Below, in pieces: positions 18,387-26,902 of a stretch of 64,000 bases of DNA. A program made the translations under genes and the position numbers. Source of the DNA: Alphaproteobacteria bacterium (GTDB lineage Bacteria; Pseudomonadota; Alphaproteobacteria; DSM-16000; Inquilinaceae); assembly GCA_028284045.1 (NCBI GenBank), contig JANQSN010000019.1:62001-126000 (forward strand), written 5' to 3'. Below the pieces are notes generated by a model. The model was not told where the DNA came from. It saw only the letters and a list, made by a program, of their open reading frames with translations, and did no database searches. Every line of letters starts with the position of its first letter. Position 1 is the first letter of the stretch.

Positions 18387-19835
18387 TCACGCCGCCGTGG
18401 CGGTCGCGGGTTCGGCGGCGGTGGCCTTGGTCTTCAGGTATTTGTGCATGGCCGCGGCGGCGTCGCGGCCGTCGCGGATCGCCCAGACCACCAGCGAGGC
18501 GCCGCGGATGATGTCGCCGGCGGCGAACACGCCGTCGAGATTGGTCATCATCGAGCGGAAGCTGACGCTGACCGTCCCCCAGCGCGACACTTTCAGTTCC
18601 GGCGCGCCGAACATCCCCGGCAAATCCTCCGGATCGAAGCCCAGCGCCTTGATCACCAGATCGGCGGGAAGCTGGAAGTCGGAGCCGTCGATTACCTCCG
18701 GCGTCTGCCGGCCGGTGGCGTCGGCGATGCCCAGATGCATGCGATGCGCGCGCACCGTGGCGACCGCCTGCTCGCCCAGGAAGCTCGCCGGTGCGGCCTG
18801 CCAGATGAACTCGACGCCCTCTTCCTCGGCGTTCGACACCTCGCGCATCGAGCCCGGCATGTTGGCCCGGTTGCGGCGGTAGAGGCACGAGACGGAGCGC
18901 GCGCCCTGACGCACCGCCGTGCGCACACAGTCCATGGCGGTATCGCCGCCGCCGATCACCACCACGTCGCGGCCGGCGGCATCGAACCGGCCGTTGTCGA
19001 AATCGGCCACCCGGTCACCCAGGCCGACCCGGTTGGAGGTCGTCAGGTAGTCCAGCGCCGGCACGACATTGTCGAGCCCGACGCCCGGCGCCATCAGCTC
19101 GCGCGCCTTGTAGACCCCGGTAGCGATCAGCACGGCGTCATGGGTGGCGCGCAGCTCCTCCAAGGTGGCGTCGCGGCCGACCTCGAAATTCATCCGGAAG
19201 GTGATCTTGCTGTCGGCCAGCCGCTGGGTGCGCCGCTCGACCACCGGCTTCTCCAGCTTGAAGTTGGGAATGCCGTAGATCATCAGGCCGCCCGGCCGGT
19301 CGTAGCGGTCGTAGACAGTGACCTGATAGCCGCGCCGGCGCAGCTCCTCCGCCGCGGCCAGGCCGGCCGGACCGGCGCCGATGATGCCGACGGACTGGTC
19401 GCGCTCGAAGCGCGGGACGACGGGCTTGACCCAGCCGCGCTCCCAGGCCGTGTCGTTGATGTACTTCTCGATCGAGCCGATGGTGACCGTGCCGTGGCCG
19501 GCCTGCTCGATCACGCAATTGCCCTCGCACAGCCGGTCCTGCGGACAGATCCGGCCACAGATCTCCGGCATGTTGTTGGTGGCGGAGGAGACCTCGAAGG
19601 CTTCCTCCAACCGACCTTCGGCGGTCAGCATCAGCCAGTCGGGGATGTTGTTGTGCAGCGGGCAATGCACCTGGCAGAACGGCACGCCGCATTGCGAGCA
19701 GCGGGCCGACTGCTCCTCGGCCTTTGCCGCGGCGTACTCGCCGTAGATCTCCTGCCAGTCCTGCCGGCGGTTGTCGGCGGGACGCTTGTCGGGCATCTCG
19801 TGGCCCGTCTTGGTAAACGTCAGCATGCGGCTCAT
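18387..19835 (-). CDS. gltD: glutamate synthase (NADPH) small subunit
   Basis: A 482-residue beta subunit that carries electrons from NADPH through FAD to GltB. The N-terminal cysteine clusters are CSQCGVPFCQVHC (about 46-58) and CGRICPQDRLCEGNC. The FAD-binding GAGPAGLAAAEEL and the NADPH-binding GGGDTAMDCVRTA follow, and the C-terminus has GVFAAGDIIRGASLVVWAI. Length matches the family. ATG 19835 is preceded by AGGAGAGG and GAGG elements. It is the first gene of a gltD-gst-gltB unit. Confidence 0.97.
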   Translation of the reverse strand: MSRMLTFTKTGHEMPDKRPADNRRQDWQEIYGEYAAAKAEEQSARCSQCGVPFCQVHCPLHNNIPDWLMLTAEGRLEEAFEVSSATNNMPEICGRICPQDRLCEGNCVIEQAGHGTVTIGSIEKYINDTAWERGWVKPVVPRFERDQSVGIIGAGPAGLAAAEELRRRGYQVTVYDRYDRPGGLMIYGIPNFKLEKPVVERRTQRLADSKITFRMNFEVGRDATLEELRATHDAVLIATGVYKARELMAPGVGLDNVVPALDYLTTSNRVGLGDRVADFDNGRFDAAGRDVVVIGGGDTAMDCVRTAVRQGARSVSCLYRRNRANMPGSMREVSNAEEEGVEFIWQAAPASFLGEQAVATVRAHRMHLGIADATGRQTPEVIDGSDFQLPADLVIKALGFDPEDLPGMFGAPELKVSRWGTVSVSFRSMMTNLDGVFAAGDIIRGASLVVWAIRDGRDAAAAMHKYLKTKATAAEPATATAA

Positions 19836-20379
19836 TGCCTCGGGTCCTCTCCTCATGGCGACCGCGCCGCCGCCACCGGATGCCCGATGGTGCGCCGTCG
19901 CTCGCCCCCGACGGCCGCCCGGCGGCCGCTCCCCCACACCGAAACCCTGTTCAGAAGGCGGGCCCCGCGACTCTTAGCGGTGCCCAGAGGCCGGCTTGCC
20001 CGCTGGCGCCGGCCGTCCCAGCCTTGCGGCGCCCGGCCTATGGTACAGACCGGGCATCGCGCGGATGAGATTGGCACCCCCTCGGTGCCCTTTCGCTTGA
20101 CCCGCCGGCAGCGACGGGCAACACCGTCGCCAACCGCCTCATCCCCGCGCGCCGGCCGCGGCCGGCGCGCGCCCTTAGGCCGGCGACACTATGCGAAGAT
20201 CGGATCTGCAGATCTAGCAGATTCTTGCCATTAGGTCAGCAAATTTGTCTTTTCCGTGCCTTGGGTCGTCGGAACCTTGCACCCGCCCGCTCGGCCACGA
20301 CCGATCAAGAATGCAAATAGGTATCAATGCGCGACGATGTTAATACTGTCTTAATCCCCGGCTCGGCGCGCGCCACCCC
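19836..20379. other. divergent control region between gltD and uppP
   Basis: A 544-base gene-free stretch. The gltD side is GC-rich. A 26-base perfect palindrome lies at 20146-20171. From about 20190 to 20360 the sequence turns AT-rich, with TTGCCA at 20225-20230 and TTAATA/TAATAC near 20340-20346, so the uppP promoter is probably here; no convincing -35/-10 pair with correct spacing was found. Confidence 0.45.
20146..20171. repeat. 26-base perfect GC palindrome
   Basis: Every base from 20146 to 20171 pairs with its counterpart about the centre (core GGCCGCGGCC). There is no T-run on either side, so it does not look like a standard Rho-independent terminator. It may extrude as a hairpin or bind a dimeric protein. 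Confidence 0.7.
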
Positions 20380-21195
20380 ATGACCGGCCTGCATCTCATC
20401 GTCCTGGCCCTGGTCCAGGGGATTACCGAGTTCCTGCCGATCTCCTCCAGCGCCCATCTCGTGCTGCTGCCGGCGCTGACCGGCTGGCCCGACCAGGGGT
20501 TGGAAATCGACATCGCCGTCCATCTCGGCACGCTCGGCGCGGTCCTCGTCTATTTCCGCCGCGACGTCACCCGCATGATCGCCGGGGCGGCGGGCCTGGC
20601 GCGCGGGCGGCTGGACGGCGACGGTCGGCTGGCCCTGCAGGTCGTCGTCGCGTCGCTGCCGGTGGTCGCCGCGGGCGCGCTGGTCAGCCAGTGGGCGTTC
20701 GCGGAGGCGCGCGACCTGCGGCTCTTGACCTGGGTGATCGCCGCCACCTCCATCGGCTTCGGCCTGCTGTTGTGGCTGGTCGACGCCCGGGCGCCCAGCC
20801 ATCGCCGGCTCGCCGATCTCGGCTGGGGGGCGGTGCTGGTGGTCGGCATCGGCCAAGCGCTGGCCCTGGTGCCGGGCACCAGCCGCAGCGGGGCGGCGAT
20901 GACGGCGGGGCGGCTGGTCGGCCTGTCGCGCCGCGAGTCGGCGCGCTTCGCCCTCCTGCTCGGCGTGCCGGCGATCCTCGGCGCGGCGGTCCTGGCGCTG
21001 GGAGCGATCGCCGCGGCCGGCGATGCCGTGCTGGGGCGCGATGCGGCCGTCGCCGCCGTCTTGTCCTTCGCCGCCGCCTGGGCGGCCATCGCGCTGTTCA
21101 TGCGCTTCGTCGAACGCATCGGCTTTGCGCCTTTCGTGATCTACCGCATTGCGCTCGGCCTCGCCCTGGCCGGCTATCTATTGGCGACAGGTTAG
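20380..21195 (+). CDS. uppP: undecaprenyl-diphosphate phosphatase
   Basis: A 271-residue integral membrane enzyme that recycles the lipid carrier for peptidoglycan and other envelope polymers by removing one phosphate from undecaprenyl pyrophosphate. Both signature motifs are present: QGITEFLPISSSAH near the N-terminus and PGTSRSGAAMTAG near residue 167. About eight hydrophobic helices are visible. It is monocistronic and divergent from gltD. Overexpression in other bacteria gives bacitracin resistance (old name bacA). Confidence 0.96.
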   Translation: MTGLHLIVLALVQGITEFLPISSSAHLVLLPALTGWPDQGLEIDIAVHLGTLGAVLVYFRRDVTRMIAGAAGLARGRLDGDGRLALQVVVASLPVVAAGALVSQWAFAEARDLRLLTWVIAATSIGFGLLLWLVDARAPSHRRLADLGWGAVLVVGIGQALALVPGTSRSGAAMTAGRLVGLSRRESARFALLLGVPAILGAAVLALGAIAAAGDAVLGRDAAVAAVLSFAAAWAAIALFMRFVERIGFAPFVIYRIALGLALAGYLLATG

Positions 21196-21230
21196 CCCCG
21201 CCGCCGCGCCCCTCCTTCAGCGGAGCCCCC

Positions 21231-22250
21231 ATGCATCGCCGTCCCGATACGCCCGCCGGCCCCGTCGACTGGCTGACCATCAGCGCGCCCAGCCTCGCCG
21301 GCAACCTGCTGGGCGAACCGATCGGGCGGCGCGTCGCCGTCTGGCGGCCCGCCGGCCAGGAGGGTGCGGGTCTGCCGCTGCTGGTCGCGCTGGCCGGGTT
21401 CGCCGGCAGCGGACTGGCGATGGCCGGCTTCCGGTCGTTCGGCGAGAACCTGCCCGAGCGGCTCGACCGGCTGACGGCGGAGGACCGCTTGCCGCCGGTG
21501 GTGGTCGCGATGCCCGACGCCTTCACCCGGCTCGGCGGCAATCAGTATGTCGACAGCCCCATCCTCGGCGGCTGGAGCGGCTTCCTCGCCGACGCCCTCG
21601 TCCCGGCGGTGGAGGCACAGTATGGCTGCGGCGGCGCCGGGCGGCGCGGCCTGTTCGGCAAAAGCTCCGGCGGCTACGGCGCGCTGATCAACGCGCTCCG
21701 GCGGCCCGACGACTGGTCGGCCGTCGCCTGCCATTCCGGGGATCTCGGCTTCGACTGGGTCTACCGCCCGGAACTGCCGGCGGCGCTCCGCGGCCTGGCC
21801 CCCTATGACGGCGACGTGGCGAGCTTCCGCGCCCGCCTGGCGGAGAAGGAGCAGGCCAGCGGCGAGGAGGTGACGACCCTGATGATGCTGGCGATGGCCG
21901 CCAGCTACGACCCCGACCCGGCCGCCTGGCCCGATATTCCGCTACCGCTCGACCGCAGCACCGCCCGGCTCGACCCCGACCGTTGGCAACGCTGGCTGGC
22001 CCATGACCCGCTGGCCATCGTCGAGGCCGGCCCTGGCCCCTGGCGCGAGGCGCTGGGCGACCTGCGCGCCCTCACCATCGATTGCGGCAGTCGCGACGAG
22101 TACAACATCCTCTACGGCAGCCGGCGCTTCTCCGCCGCGCTCGCCACGGCCGGCATCGCCCATCGCTACGAGGAGTTTCCCGGCACCCATTCCGGCACCG
22201 CCCACCGGATGGACGAGAGCCTGCCGCTGCTGGCCGCCGCCCTCGCCTGA
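21231..22250 (+). CDS. alpha/beta-hydrolase, esterase-D-type
   Basis: A 339-residue soluble hydrolase of the putative-esterase (PF00756-like) group. The nucleophile elbow is LFGKSSGGYGAL; H in GTHSGTAHR near the C-terminus is the probable catalytic His. There is no signal peptide. ATG 21231 is 35 bases after uppP; the frame is open back into uppP, but that part is a shadow of uppP. The substrate is unknown; relatives include ferric-enterobactin and S-formylglutathione esterases. Confidence 0.8.
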   Translation: MHRRPDTPAGPVDWLTISAPSLAGNLLGEPIGRRVAVWRPAGQEGAGLPLLVALAGFAGSGLAMAGFRSFGENLPERLDRLTAEDRLPPVVVAMPDAFTRLGGNQYVDSPILGGWSGFLADALVPAVEAQYGCGGAGRRGLFGKSSGGYGALINALRRPDDWSAVACHSGDLGFDWVYRPELPAALRGLAPYDGDVASFRARLAEKEQASGEEVTTLMMLAMAASYDPDPAAWPDIPLPLDRSTARLDPDRWQRWLAHDPLAIVEAGPGPWREALGDLRALTIDCGSRDEYNILYGSRRFSAALATAGIAHRYEEFPGTHSGTAHRMDESLPLLAAALA

Positions 22251-22270
22251 CCGCGGCGTGCCCGGTGGGG

Positions 22271-23242
22271 TCAGGCGGGGCTGCGGTGGCGGCCGTGGAA
22301 CCGCCCGCCCGGCCGGAACCGCGCCAGATAGGTCGGCACGATCGCCTCCAGAGCCGACGCCTCGATGCCCAGATCGGCCAGGGTCGCCGCATCGGCGCCC
22401 ACGACGTTGTCGCGCGCCAGCAAGGTCACCTGGTCGGCGGTCAGCGGCGGGTTGGGCAGCAGCCCGGCGACGCGCGCCTGCAACCGCGCCACCCCCCAGG
22501 GCACCGTCACCAGCGCGCGGCGCCGGCCGCTGAACTCCAGCGTCAGCGCCATCAGCTCGCGGAAGCTGTAGACCCCGGGCCCGCCCAGCTCAAAGACCCG
22601 GCCGGCGACGTCCTCGCGCTCCGCCGCCGCAATCACCGCATCGCGGACATCGCCGACATAGACCGGCTGGAACCGCGTCTTGCCGCCGCCGATCAACGGC
22701 AGCGCCGGGGACATCCCGGCCATGGCGGCGAAGCGGTTGAAGAAGGCATCCTCCGCGCCGAAGACGATCGACGGGCGCAGGATCGTTGCCGCCGGAAAGG
22801 CGGCGCGCACGGCCGCTTCGCCGGCCGCCTTGGTCCGGGCATAGACCGACGGCGACCCGGCATCCGCGCCGATCGCCGAGACATGCACGAGACGGCCGAC
22901 GCCGGCCGCGGCCGCCGCCCGGGCGACCCGGCCCGCGCCCTCGTCATGCACCGCCGACATCTTCTGCCGGCCGCCCTCGAATAGGATGCCGACCAGATTG
23001 ACCACCAGGTCCGCACCATCGACTGCCGCCGCCACCGTCGCGTCGTCGCGGATATTGGCGAAATGCGGCGTGACCTGCCCGACCACGCCGTAGGGCCGCA
23101 AGAACAGCGCCCGGCCGGGATCGCGGGTGGCAACGCGCACGCGCCAGCCGGCCTGCGCCAGCGCCTGAACCACGTAGCGGCCAATAAAGCCGGTAGCGCC
23201 GAACACCGTCGCCAGCCGGTCGCCCGGGATGCCGCCCATCAT
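22271..23242 (-). CDS. complex I NDUFA9-like NAD(P)-binding protein
   Basis: A 323-residue atypical short-chain dehydrogenase. N-terminal GATGFIGRYVVQALAQAG is the dinucleotide-binding loop; YARTKAAGE keeps the YxxxK pair. In alphaproteobacteria this family is the counterpart of the mitochondrial complex-I subunit NDUFA9, though many copies lie away from nuo genes, as here. AGGGAGAAG precedes the ATG; ATG 23239 is an equally good start. It is convergent with the esterase. Confidence 0.85.
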   Translation of the reverse strand: MMGGIPGDRLATVFGATGFIGRYVVQALAQAGWRVRVATRDPGRALFLRPYGVVGQVTPHFANIRDDATVAAAVDGADLVVNLVGILFEGGRQKMSAVHDEGAGRVARAAAAAGVGRLVHVSAIGADAGSPSVYARTKAAGEAAVRAAFPAATILRPSIVFGAEDAFFNRFAAMAGMSPALPLIGGGKTRFQPVYVGDVRDAVIAAAEREDVAGRVFELGGPGVYSFRELMALTLEFSGRRRALVTVPWGVARLQARVAGLLPNPPLTADQVTLLARDNVVGADAATLADLGIEASALEAIVPTYLARFRPGGRFHGRHRSPA

Positions 23243-23335
23243 GATCGTCTTCTCCCTCTGCCCGACGCCGGCAGACCGCCGCCGCCCTCAATCTGGGGCG
23301 GCGACGGCCTCTTTGCCAGCCGGGCTCGGCCCGAT

Positions 23336-23794
23336 CTACTCCGCTACCGTGATGGTCACAACCTCGGAGATGACCGGTGGGTCGTGCGGGATGTGGTTGT
23401 GGTCGGCGAGCAGGAGCTGCAGCGTGTGCTCGCCGGGCGGCAGATCCAACACGGTCTGGGTCTGGCCCCCGCCGAAATGGACATAGGTGTCGGAGGCCGG
23501 CACCGGCTGATCCAGCACCGGCAGGTCCTGGTTGATCAGCAGGTGATGGTGGCCCGTCCCCTCGCGCTCCACACCGGCGGGGGCGATCCCCATGCCGGAC
23601 AGGCCGAAGACCACGGTGACCGGGCTGGACACGCTGTCGCCGTCCGCCGGGGCGACGATATAGACCGTGGTGCCTTCCACCGACGGCGTCAGCTCCACCG
23701 CCTCAGCCATCCCCGCCGGTGCAGCAAGCAGCAGCGCCGCCGCGACCCCGCCGGCCAGACGGCGGCCCGTTCCAAGGCGATCGATCCGGATCAT
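23336..23794 (-). CDS. DUF4399 secreted protein
   Basis: A 152-residue protein with an N-terminal signal sequence (about 1-32, hydrophobic core AAALLLAAPAG, cleavage after AEA). The mature part has the DUF4399 pattern: a beta-rich domain with GHHHLLIN, VHFGGGQTQT and HTLQLLLADHNHIPHDPPV. The histidine-rich stretches could bind metal, but this is not established. GGGAGG lies upstream of ATG 23794. It is probably periplasmic; function unknown. Confidence 0.85.
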   Translation of the reverse strand: MIRIDRLGTGRRLAGGVAAALLLAAPAGMAEAVELTPSVEGTTVYIVAPADGDSVSSPVTVVFGLSGMGIAPAGVEREGTGHHHLLINQDLPVLDQPVPASDTYVHFGGGQTQTVLDLPPGEHTLQLLLADHNHIPHDPPVISEVVTITVAE

Positions 23795-23948
23795 GGGTCA
23801 TCCTCCCTCGTTTGTCGCTTGCGCGCGTTGGTGCGCGCCGATTGATCGGCCGAAAACCGATCAGAGGGAGGTATCCTGTTCGCGGGTGGTATCAAGTCGG
23901 CTGGCGATGGCCTACCAAGGGGCCTCGCCGAGGGCGCACGCGCCTACC

Positions 23949-24404
23949 TCAAGCTGTGCGCATCAGAACGCGGTACGCCGCATTGATGCGCTGCACCCGC
24001 TCTTCCGCCAGCTTGACCAAGCCTTCGCCCAGGCCCGCCGCGATCACCTGATCGGGGTGAAAGGCGCGCATCAGGTCGTGATAGGCCGATTTCACCGTCG
24101 CCTCGTCCGCCCCCTCCGCCACGCCGAGGATGGCGTAAGGGTTGTCGCCCTCGTAGTGCGAGGCGCGTTGCACCGCCGTCTCCGGCACCGGCTCCGCCAG
24201 CGTGATCGAGGACTTCGCCAGGAACACCAGCCGCTCGTCGACGGTCTTGATCGGCAAGAAGCTGCGCTGGTCGTTGAACACGTCGAGCAGACGCTCCCGC
24301 GCGCCGAGGAAGAGAAAGCCGGTGATGACGGACCCATCGGTCAGCGTCACCGCCACGCGATGTCGCGTCTTGTGGACGCGAAACGTATCCCCGCTCTGGA
24401 ACAT
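23949..24404 (-). CDS. J-domain protein with N-terminal beta domain
   Basis: A 151-residue protein. The C-terminal J domain (about 89-150) has an intact HPD motif at 116-118, so it could stimulate an Hsp70/DnaK ATPase. Residues 1-75 form a beta-rich segment (RVAVTLTDGSVITGFLFLG) that is not a G/F or zinc domain, so this is a specialised co-chaperone rather than DnaJ. It has no dnaK neighbour. The start codon is weakly supported. Confidence 0.82.
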   Translation of the reverse strand: MFQSGDTFRVHKTRHRVAVTLTDGSVITGFLFLGARERLLDVFNDQRSFLPIKTVDERLVFLAKSSITLAEPVPETAVQRASHYEGDNPYAILGVAEGADEATVKSAYHDLMRAFHPDQVIAAGLGEGLVKLAEERVQRINAAYRVLMRTA

Positions 24405-24541
24405 CGCGATCCCATTGTTGTCGTCGGCGGATGTGTCCCGATCGGCGGAGACCCGCCGCCACCGCGGCGACTATGACGATAGCTGACTGCCGCGACAACG
24501 TCGTGATGCCGGCAAGGGCTGGGTCGGGGCAGCGATCCGCC

Positions 24542-25171
24542 TCATCCGACCAGACCCTTCAAGAGAACGAAACCGCCCACCGTCACCGCCAGGACGATCA
24601 CGGTCGCCAGGCCGAAATACCGCTCGATCAGCCGGCGCACCGGCGGGCCGAACCGCCACAGCAGCAGCGCCACGGCGAAGAAGCGCAAGCCCCGCGCAAC
24701 GAAGGAGGCGACGGTGAAGACGACAAGGTCGAGATGGGCGACGCCGCTGGCGATGGTGATCACCTTGTAGGGGATCGGCGTCAGCCCGGCGCCGAAGACG
24801 ATCCACCAGCCATGCTCGGCATAGAGATCCGCGAAGTCGCCGAATCGGTCGATATAGCCGTAGAACGCCAGGACGGGCCGTCCCACCGCCTCGAACAGCA
24901 GCGCGCCCAGCGCGTAGCCGGCCAGCCCCCCGGCCACCGAGGCCACGGTGCAGACCAGTGCGGCGGCGAACCAGCGCTGCGGCCGCGCCAGCACGATGGC
25001 GACCAGCAACAGGTCCGGCGGCACCGGAAACACTGAGCTTTCGATGAAGGAAATCGCCGCCAGCCACCACAGGGCCTGCGGATGCTCCGCCAGCCGCAGC
25101 GTCCAGTCGTAGAGGCGGCGCAGCACACCGGGGCGGCGGGCGGCGGGATCGGTCGGGGAGGAAGCCGTCAT
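24542..25171 (-). CDS. YqaA-family (VTT/DedA-like) membrane protein
   Basis: A 209-residue protein with about five hydrophobic segments. It has the VTT/DedA-like pattern ISFIESSVFPVPPDLLLV near the N-terminus and GLTPIPYKVITIASGV in the middle, as in YqaA. DedA relatives have roles in lipid-carrier flipping and membrane homeostasis; the function of this subfamily is not settled. It is divergent from tRNA-Leu. Confidence 0.88.
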   Translation of the reverse strand: MTASSPTDPAARRPGVLRRLYDWTLRLAEHPQALWWLAAISFIESSVFPVPPDLLLVAIVLARPQRWFAAALVCTVASVAGGLAGYALGALLFEAVGRPVLAFYGYIDRFGDFADLYAEHGWWIVFGAGLTPIPYKVITIASGVAHLDLVVFTVASFVARGLRFFAVALLLWRFGPPVRRLIERYFGLATVIVLAVTVGGFVLLKGLVG

Positions 25172-25239
25172 GACCGCCGCCGGATACCCGGTTTGCGCCG
25201 AAAGGGGAACCGCGCAATGGCGTCTTTGCCGTCACCCGG

Positions 25240-25267
25240 TTGCCGCCGCCGCCCCAGCCGCTATGAT
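25240..25267 (+). promoter_or_regulatory. promoter of tRNA-Leu
   Basis: TTGCCG at 25240-25245 and TATGAT at 25262-25267, separated by 16 bases, form a good housekeeping-sigma promoter. The -10 ends 17 bases before the mature tRNA. Confidence 0.55.
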
Positions 25268-25284
25268 CGCGCCCTTCGCCCGGT

Positions 25285-25371
25285 GCCCCTGTGGCGGAAT
25301 TGGTAGACGCGGCAGACTCAAAATCTGTTGGTGGCAACACCGTGCTGGTTCGAGTCCGGCCAGGGGCACCA
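25285..25371 (+). tRNA. tRNA-Leu (anticodon CAA)
   Basis: An 87-base class II tRNA. The acceptor GCCCCTG (25285-25291) pairs with CAGGGGC (25361-25367); the discriminator A and an encoded CCA follow. D-loop GGCGGAATTGGTAGACGC and T-loop GGTTCGAGTCC are canonical, and the variable arm TGGTGGCAACACC is of the leucine type. The seven-base anticodon loop CTCAAAA gives anticodon CAA, reading UUG codons. Confidence 0.97.
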
Positions 25372-25483
25372 TATCCTCTGCGCTATCGGGCGTTGCCCTA
25401 CCTGAGCGCGGGTCCGGGGGGCCGCCGCCGCGGCGGCGCGACCGGACCGACGCTGTGCGTCGGCCCGGCCCACCGGTGCGGCG

Positions 25484-25798
25484 TCAGTCGTTGTCGTGAT
25501 GCGGCAGGATCTCGCCGGTGACGGGATCGATCGCGGCCTCCACCTGCCAGCCATCGGCGTTCGTCGCCTCGACCTCGTAGACCCCGTCGTCGACCTCGAT
25601 CTCGTGGACGACATAGCCCTGGGTTTCGAGGGACTGGGCGATCTCCCCGATGGTCAGCCAATCGGCCTGGATCGCCGCATCGCCGTGGGTCGAGCGATCC
25701 GCGCCCTCCGATGCCAGGGCGGCACCGCCGGCGATCGCCGCGGACGCCACGAACAGGCCAGCCATCACCGAACCGGTCTTGAGAGTGATGCCACGCAT
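25484..25798 (-). CDS. PepSY-domain periplasmic protein A
   Basis: A 104-residue protein with a signal sequence (about 1-29). One PepSY-type repeat follows: LTIGEIAQSLETQGYVVHEI, then YEVEATNADGWQVEAAIDP and GEILPHHDND at the end. PepSY proteins are small periplasmic modules thought to inhibit proteases or sense ligands. It is transcribed divergently from a second PepSY gene that heads a two-component operon, with paired direct repeats between them. Confidence 0.85.
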   Translation of the reverse strand: MRGITLKTGSVMAGLFVASAAIAGGAALASEGADRSTHGDAAIQADWLTIGEIAQSLETQGYVVHEIEVDDGVYEVEATNADGWQVEAAIDPVTGEILPHHDND

Positions 25799-25870
25799 CT
25801 TTCAGTCTCCTTGTCATCTGCCTCGGCACGACCACCGCGCCGTTCGCAGGACGGGGTATGGCCCAGGCCG

Positions 25871-25887
25871 GCTGACGGCGGCCTGAT
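25871..25887 (-). promoter_or_regulatory. candidate response-regulator box, minus orientation
   Basis: On the minus strand this reads ATCAGG-CCGCC-GTCAGC, two six-base half-sites with an 11-base period, the spacing used by OmpR/PhoB-class regulators. It faces the PepSY A gene and mirrors the plus-strand box 7 bases away. Together they also form the inverted repeat GCTGACGGC/GCCGTCAGC. Confidence 0.5.
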
Positions 25888-25894
25888 AACGGCC

Positions 25895-25911
25895 GTCAGC
25901 GAACTGTCAGC
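25895..25911 (+). promoter_or_regulatory. candidate response-regulator box, plus orientation
   Basis: GTCAGC-GAACT-GTCAGC: two perfect half-sites 11 bases apart, ending 23 bases before ATG 25935. The same motif precedes the EF-hand gene at 28264. The response regulator encoded at 26237-26902 is the obvious candidate to bind it; the link is inference. The box is so close to the start codon that transcription would begin at or near the ATG. Confidence 0.55.
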
Positions 25912-25934
25912 AAGCGGGGATCAAGCTCACCATC

Positions 25935-26237
25935 ATGGTTCGCACCGTCCTCCTGGCCCTGATCGCCGCCTTCCTGCCCGCCGCCCTCGCCGCGCAGGGA
26001 CATGGCGACCACGACCGCGCGCATGCCGCGCGCAACCGCGGCGAGATCGTCCCGCTGGCGGAGATCTTGCCGGGCCTGGAGGCGACCCTCGGCGGCCGGG
26101 TGATCGAAGTGGACTTCGAAGAGGAGGATGGCCGCCCGGTCTACGAATTCGAGCTGATCACCCCCGCCGGACGCCTCTTGGAGGCGGAGGTCGATGCCAC
26201 CACCGGCGACGTGATCGAGGTTGAGGTGGAGGACTGA
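25935..26237 (+). CDS. PepSY-domain periplasmic protein B
   Basis: A 100-residue protein with a signal sequence (cleavage near LAAQG, about residue 20) and a histidine-rich mature N-terminus (HGDHDRAHAAR). The PepSY repeat is in the second half: LAEILPGLEATLGGRVIEV and YEFELITPAGRLLEAEVDA. Its stop overlaps the next start (TGATG), so it is translated together with the response regulator. It may be a periplasmic accessory to the sensor kinase, with the His-rich part able to bind a metal; this is inference. Confidence 0.87.
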   Translation: MVRTVLLALIAAFLPAALAAQGHGDHDRAHAARNRGEIVPLAEILPGLEATLGGRVIEVDFEEEDGRPVYEFELITPAGRLLEAEVDATTGDVIEVEVED

Positions 26238-26902
26238 TGCGCGCGCTCGCGGTCGAGGACGATCCGCGTATCGCCACGGATCTGGACGTCGCGCTGTCCG
26301 CGGCCGGCTTCCATGTCGAGACGGTGGGCGACGGCGAGGAGGCCTGGTTCCTCGGCGATACGGAGGACTACGACCTCGTCGTGCTCGACCTCGGCCTGCC
26401 CACGCTCGACGGGCTCGCCGTGCTGAAGCGCTGGCGGGCGGCGGGCCGTCAGATGCCCGTGCTGATCCTCACCGCCCGCGGCACCTGGAGCGAGCGGGTC
26501 GAGGGCATCGACGCCGGAGCCGACGACTACCTACCGAAGCCCTTCCGCATGGAGGAGCTGGTCGCGCGGGCCCGCGCCATCGTGCGGCGCGCCGCCGGCC
26601 ATGGCGCCGCGGTGATGTCGATCGGCGCGCTGACGGTCGACCTCAACCGCATGACCGTGGCGGTGGACGGGATCCCGGTGGACACGACGCCGCTGGAATA
26701 CCGGCTGATCGCCTATCTCGTGCTGCATCGCGACCGGGTCGTGCCGCCCGGCGAGCTGCTCGACCACCTCTATGGGGAAAACCACGACCGCGAGGCCAAC
26801 GCGCTGGAGGCGGTGGTGACGCGGCTGCGCCGCAAACTCGGCACGGGCGTGATCGCGACCCGTCGGGGTTTCGGCTACCACATCGACAGGGCACCGGCGT
26901 GA
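26237..26902 (+). CDS. OmpR/PhoB-family response regulator
   Basis: A 221-residue regulator. Receiver domain 1-115 with the acidic pair E7/D8/D9, phospho-acceptor D51 in VVLDLGLP and K in YLPKPFR. The C-terminal winged-helix Trans_reg_C domain (about 128-220) ends in TRLRRKLGTGVIATRRGFGYHI. It is the middle gene of a PepSY-regulator-kinase operon with one-base and four-base overlaps. Closest in style to the PhoP/QseB/CzcR types. Likely targets are the GTCAG repeats at 25871-25911 and 28264-28280. Confidence 0.95.
   Translation: MRALAVEDDPRIATDLDVALSAAGFHVETVGDGEEAWFLGDTEDYDLVVLDLGLPTLDGLAVLKRWRAAGRQMPVLILTARGTWSERVEGIDAGADDYLPKPFRMEELVARARAIVRRAAGHGAAVMSIGALTVDLNRMTVAVDGIPVDTTPLEYRLIAYLVLHRDRVVPPGELLDHLYGENHDREANALEAVVTRLRRKLGTGVIATRRGFGYHIDRAPA

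Noticed and set aside
14368..20234. Long plus-strand frames (14368-16737 and 17694-20234) opposite gltB, gst and gltD
   Set aside because: They are mirror frames of clearly real genes, with low-complexity sequence and no ribosome binding site.
25285..25371. tRNA-Leu as an integration site
   Set aside because: No duplicated tRNA 3' end and no integrase nearby; the genes on both sides have backbone composition.
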